From positions 1 through 7,074 of the forward strand of contig CAJXFJ010000078.1 in the NCBI GenBank assembly GCA_913052515.1: a stretch of DNA of 7,074 nt. Reading direction: 5' to 3'. Shown here in pieces: positions 5,251 through 7,074 of this stretch. A model generated the notes under the pieces. That model saw only the letters and a list, made by a program, of their open reading frames with translations. It ran no database searches and was not told the DNA's origin. Every line of letters begins with the position of its first letter. Position 1 is the first letter of the stretch. This stretch comes from an uncultured Flavobacteriales bacterium (GTDB taxonomy: Bacteria > Bacteroidota > Bacteroidia > Flavobacteriales > Vicingaceae). The position numbers were made by a program, and so were the translations under genes.

Positions 5251-6528
5251 TTCCATCAAATCAAAGCCAATATCTCTTCTAAAATACTTTCCTTCAAAAA
5301 GGATTCTATCTGCGTTTCTATAACTCTTTTCTAGCGCTTCTCTAAAGTTATCGCCAAAAGCAGTTACAGCAATTACTCTGCCTCCATTGGTTAACACCTC
5401 ATTTTCCGAAATCTTTGTTCCAGCGTGAAACAGCTCTGCATCAGCCACTTCCGAAAAACCACTCATTGATTTCCCTTTTTCATAAGCTTCAGGATAACCT
5501 CCCGAAACCAACATAACTGTTGTAGCAGTTCGCGTATCAATTTCAAGCGTTTGATTGGCTAATTCTCCTTTTGCACAAGCCTCTAGGTGCTCAAGTAAAT
5601 CTGATTTTATCCGAGGTAAAACCACTTCTGTTTCAGGGTCACCCATTCTAACATTGTATTCTATCACAAAAGGATTATTGTCTACAATCATTAATCCAAT
5701 AAAGAGAATGCCTTTGTAATCGAATTCACGTTTAGATAAGCCTTCAACACTCGGTTTAACGATTCTTTCCTCAATTTTCTGCATCAAACTTTCATCGGCA
5801 AAAGGCACTGGTGAAATTGCTCCCATTCCTCCAGTATTTAATCCAGTATCTGCTTCACCTATTCGCTTATAATCCTTCGCCTCAGGTAAAATATGGTAAT
5901 CTTTCCCATCTGTTAAAACAAACACAGACATTTCTATACCAGATAAAAACTCTTCAATCACTACATTTTGACTTGCCGAGCCAAACTTTTCATTAATCAG
6001 CATATCCTTGAGCGCTTCTTTCGCTTCTTCCAAGGTATTTAAGATTAAAACTCCTTTGCCAGCCGCTAGACCATCTGCCTTTAAAACGTATGGAGCTTTT
6101 AATTTATCTAAAAACTGATATCCATTTTCAAGGGTTGACTTTTGAAAAGACTCATAGGCTGCAGTAGGAACTTTAAATTCTGCCATAAAGCTTTTAGCAA
6201 ACTCTTTACTTCCTTCCAGCATAGCTCCTTCTTGATCAGGACCTACAATTAGTAATTCTTCGAACCCTTTTTTATTGGCAAAGTAGTTTTTAATTCCTCT
6301 CACAAGCGGATCTTCAGGCCCAACCACTAAAAGGTTTATTTGATGCATTTTGATGGCTTCTGCTACTTGGTCAAAATCAGTGGGAGAAATTTCTAGGTTC
6401 TCAGCTATTTCTGCAGTTCCTGCATTTCCAGGAGCAACATATAATTGATTCAATTTTTTACTTTGCTTGATTTTCCATGCAAATGCATGCTCTCTTCCAC
6501 CAGAGCCTAATACCAATACATTCATCAT
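5242..6528 (-). CDS. purD: Phosphoribosylamine-glycine ligase (GAR synthetase)
   Basis: PurD ligates glycine to 5-phosphoribosylamine using ATP, step 2 of de novo purine synthesis, in the cytosol. The 428 residues are a normal monofunctional length, with no fused PurM or PurN domain. Visible motifs in order are the N-domain 'VLGSGGREHAFAWKI', 'LYVAPGNAGTAEIAE', 'VVGPEDPLVRGI', then the ATP-grasp 'YVLKADGLAAGKGV', 'EEFLSGIEMSVFVLTDG', 'GLNTGGMGAISPVPF', the metal-binding 'VIEYNVRMGDPETEVVLPRI', and a C-terminal domain with 'TTVMLVSGGYPEAYEKG'. Two ATG codons are in tandem (6528 and 6525). The second gives the commoner family N-terminus MNVLVLGSGG, so the true protein may be 427 residues. The start abuts the stop of the upstream secreted-protein gene (TAAATGATG), implying co-translation. 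Confidence 0.98.
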   Translation of the reverse strand: MMNVLVLGSGGREHAFAWKIKQSKKLNQLYVAPGNAGTAEIAENLEISPTDFDQVAEAIKMHQINLLVVGPEDPLVRGIKNYFANKKGFEELLIVGPDQEGAMLEGSKEFAKSFMAEFKVPTAAYESFQKSTLENGYQFLDKLKAPYVLKADGLAAGKGVLILNTLEEAKEALKDMLINEKFGSASQNVVIEEFLSGIEMSVFVLTDGKDYHILPEAKDYKRIGEADTGLNTGGMGAISPVPFADESLMQKIEERIVKPSVEGLSKREFDYKGILFIGLMIVDNNPFVIEYNVRMGDPETEVVLPRIKSDLLEHLEACAKGELANQTLEIDTRTATTVMLVSGGYPEAYEKGKSMSGFSEVADAELFHAGTKISENEVLTNGGRVIAVTAFGDNFREALEKSYRNADRILFEGKYFRRDIGFDLMEKI

Positions 6529-7038
6529 TTATTCTAGGATTTCTCTATACTCTTCTTGCACCCACTTTACATATTGCTTATCAAAGGTAAAGCCCTTTTT
6601 GGGGTCCTCTATATATAATTTTGCAACAGGGGGTATCATCGTTTCATCTTCACGATCATTACCTACTAAGTACAACTCTATATCCAGTTGATAGAAGTAA
6701 CGCCCATCTATATTTACTTCTCTTAAAGCTTTTCCAATAACACCAATTGACTTGGTAACATAGCCTTCTTTATAAAAGGAGATACTGTATACAGTGCCAA
6801 GTGGAACCATTACCTTGTAGGAACCATTATTTGGAGTGGTGAATGTTCGAATGGTGTCTACTTGATCTGAAATGATTTCAACGGTTACCCCGCCTAAGGA
6901 ACTGCCTTTGTTAACCACCTTGCCATGTAACATCAATACGCCATTTTGGGCAAAAAGAGATTCATTAACAAAAAGCGCTACCAAAAATAGGCTGATTGTT
7001 ATAACTTTCTTTTTTACATTGAAAGCTACACAGCTCAA
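6529..7038 (-). CDS. Secreted protein with carboxypeptidase-regulatory-like domain, unknown function
   Basis: The 169-residue product has a signal peptide: basic KKK at 9-11, a hydrophobic core at 12-24, and likely signal peptidase I cleavage after A30 (LFA|Q). No lipobox Cys is present; Cys3 lies before the basic region. Residues about 35-100 look like a CarboxypepD_reg-type beta-sandwich: 'LHGKVVNKGSSLGGVTVEI', an 'NGSYKVMVPLGTVYSISF' core and 'KEGYVTKSI'. The C-terminal part (about 105-169) contains 'MIPPVAKLYIEDPKKGFTFD', a pattern I recall from paralogous Cytophagales exported proteins. There is no T9SS-type C-terminal domain, so a periplasmic or outer-membrane-associated location is likely. 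The start is TTG at 7038: an in-frame stop lies just upstream, there is no in-frame ATG before the signal core, and the nearby ATG is out of frame and followed by a stop. The stop directly abuts purD. Confidence 0.82.
   Translation of the reverse strand: MSCVAFNVKKKVITISLFLVALFVNESLFAQNGVLMLHGKVVNKGSSLGGVTVEIISDQVDTIRTFTTPNNGSYKVMVPLGTVYSISFYKEGYVTKSIGVIGKALREVNIDGRYFYQLDIELYLVGNDREDETMIPPVAKLYIEDPKKGFTFDKQYVKWVQEEYREILE
6582..6589 (-). promoter_or_regulatory. Possible internal -7 element ahead of purD
   Basis: TACCTTTG on the minus strand is identical to the -7 box before purQ. It lies inside the 3' end of the secreted-protein gene, ending 54 bases before the purD ATG. It could give purD its own transcript, independent of the secreted-protein gene. 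It falls within coding sequence (codons for F-T-F-D), has no -33 box at the right distance, and chance matches to TAnnTTTG are expected in coding DNA of this composition, so support is weak. Confidence 0.2.
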
Positions 7039-7074
7039 GTTTATTTTAATTTAGTTATAGGCCTAATAAGACTT

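Noticed and set aside
5811..5996. Plus-strand open frames antisense to purD and its upstream gene (5811-5996, 6467-6691, 6872-7054)
   Set aside because: All lie opposite well-supported minus-strand genes, carry no domain signature, and lack promoter or ribosome-site support.
7039..7074. Promoter for the secreted-protein gene at the right edge
   Set aside because: Only 36 bases upstream are available. They contain AGGCCT and AT-rich sequence but no TAnnTTTG match on the minus strand, so the promoter may lie outside the window.

Overview
The window looks like chromosomal housekeeping DNA from a member of the Bacteroidota, most likely a Cytophagales-type bacterium (Marivirga/Fulvivirga-like is my guess from recall, not a search result). 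The reasons are: low GC content; very short intergenic gaps; weak or absent Shine-Dalgarno sequences; several intergenic matches in the correct orientation to the Bacteroidota -7 promoter element TAnnTTTG; a secreted protein whose signal peptide ends in the typical '...FA|Q' and which carries a carboxypeptidase-regulatory-like beta-sandwich; and a multi-spanning membrane protein resembling the Bacteroidota-restricted DUF6427 family. Essentially every base is in or beside a gene. No gene-free stretch exceeds 100 bases, and no tRNA, rRNA, mobile element, CRISPR array or phage gene was seen.

Layout. Positions 1-3201 are read on the plus strand: the 3' end of an ArsC/Spx-like reductase, an EamA-type 10-TM transporter, a YicC-family endoribonuclease, guanylate kinase (gmk) and nicotinate-nucleotide adenylyltransferase (nadD). 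These are packed tightly: 4-bp overlap, 23-bp gap, 7-bp overlap, 4-bp overlap. Positions 3254-4951 are on the minus strand: the glutaminase subunit of FGAM synthase (purQ) and a DUF6427-like membrane protein. A 61-codon single-TM protein lies divergently at 5051-5236 on the plus strand. It converges almost end-to-end with purD (5242-6528, minus), which itself directly abuts a small secreted protein gene (6529-7038, minus).

How the genes fit together. The common theme is nucleotide metabolism: purQ and purD are steps of de novo IMP synthesis, gmk makes GDP, and nadD makes the NAD precursor. YicC next to gmk is a widely conserved neighbourhood linking RNA turnover and nucleotide supply. The part that is not explained is the two-membrane-protein module (DUF6427-like plus the 61-aa protein) wedged between purQ and purD, and the secreted domain protein placed immediately upstream of purD. 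I do not see a dramatic new system; those uncharacterised genes are the best candidates for something undescribed.
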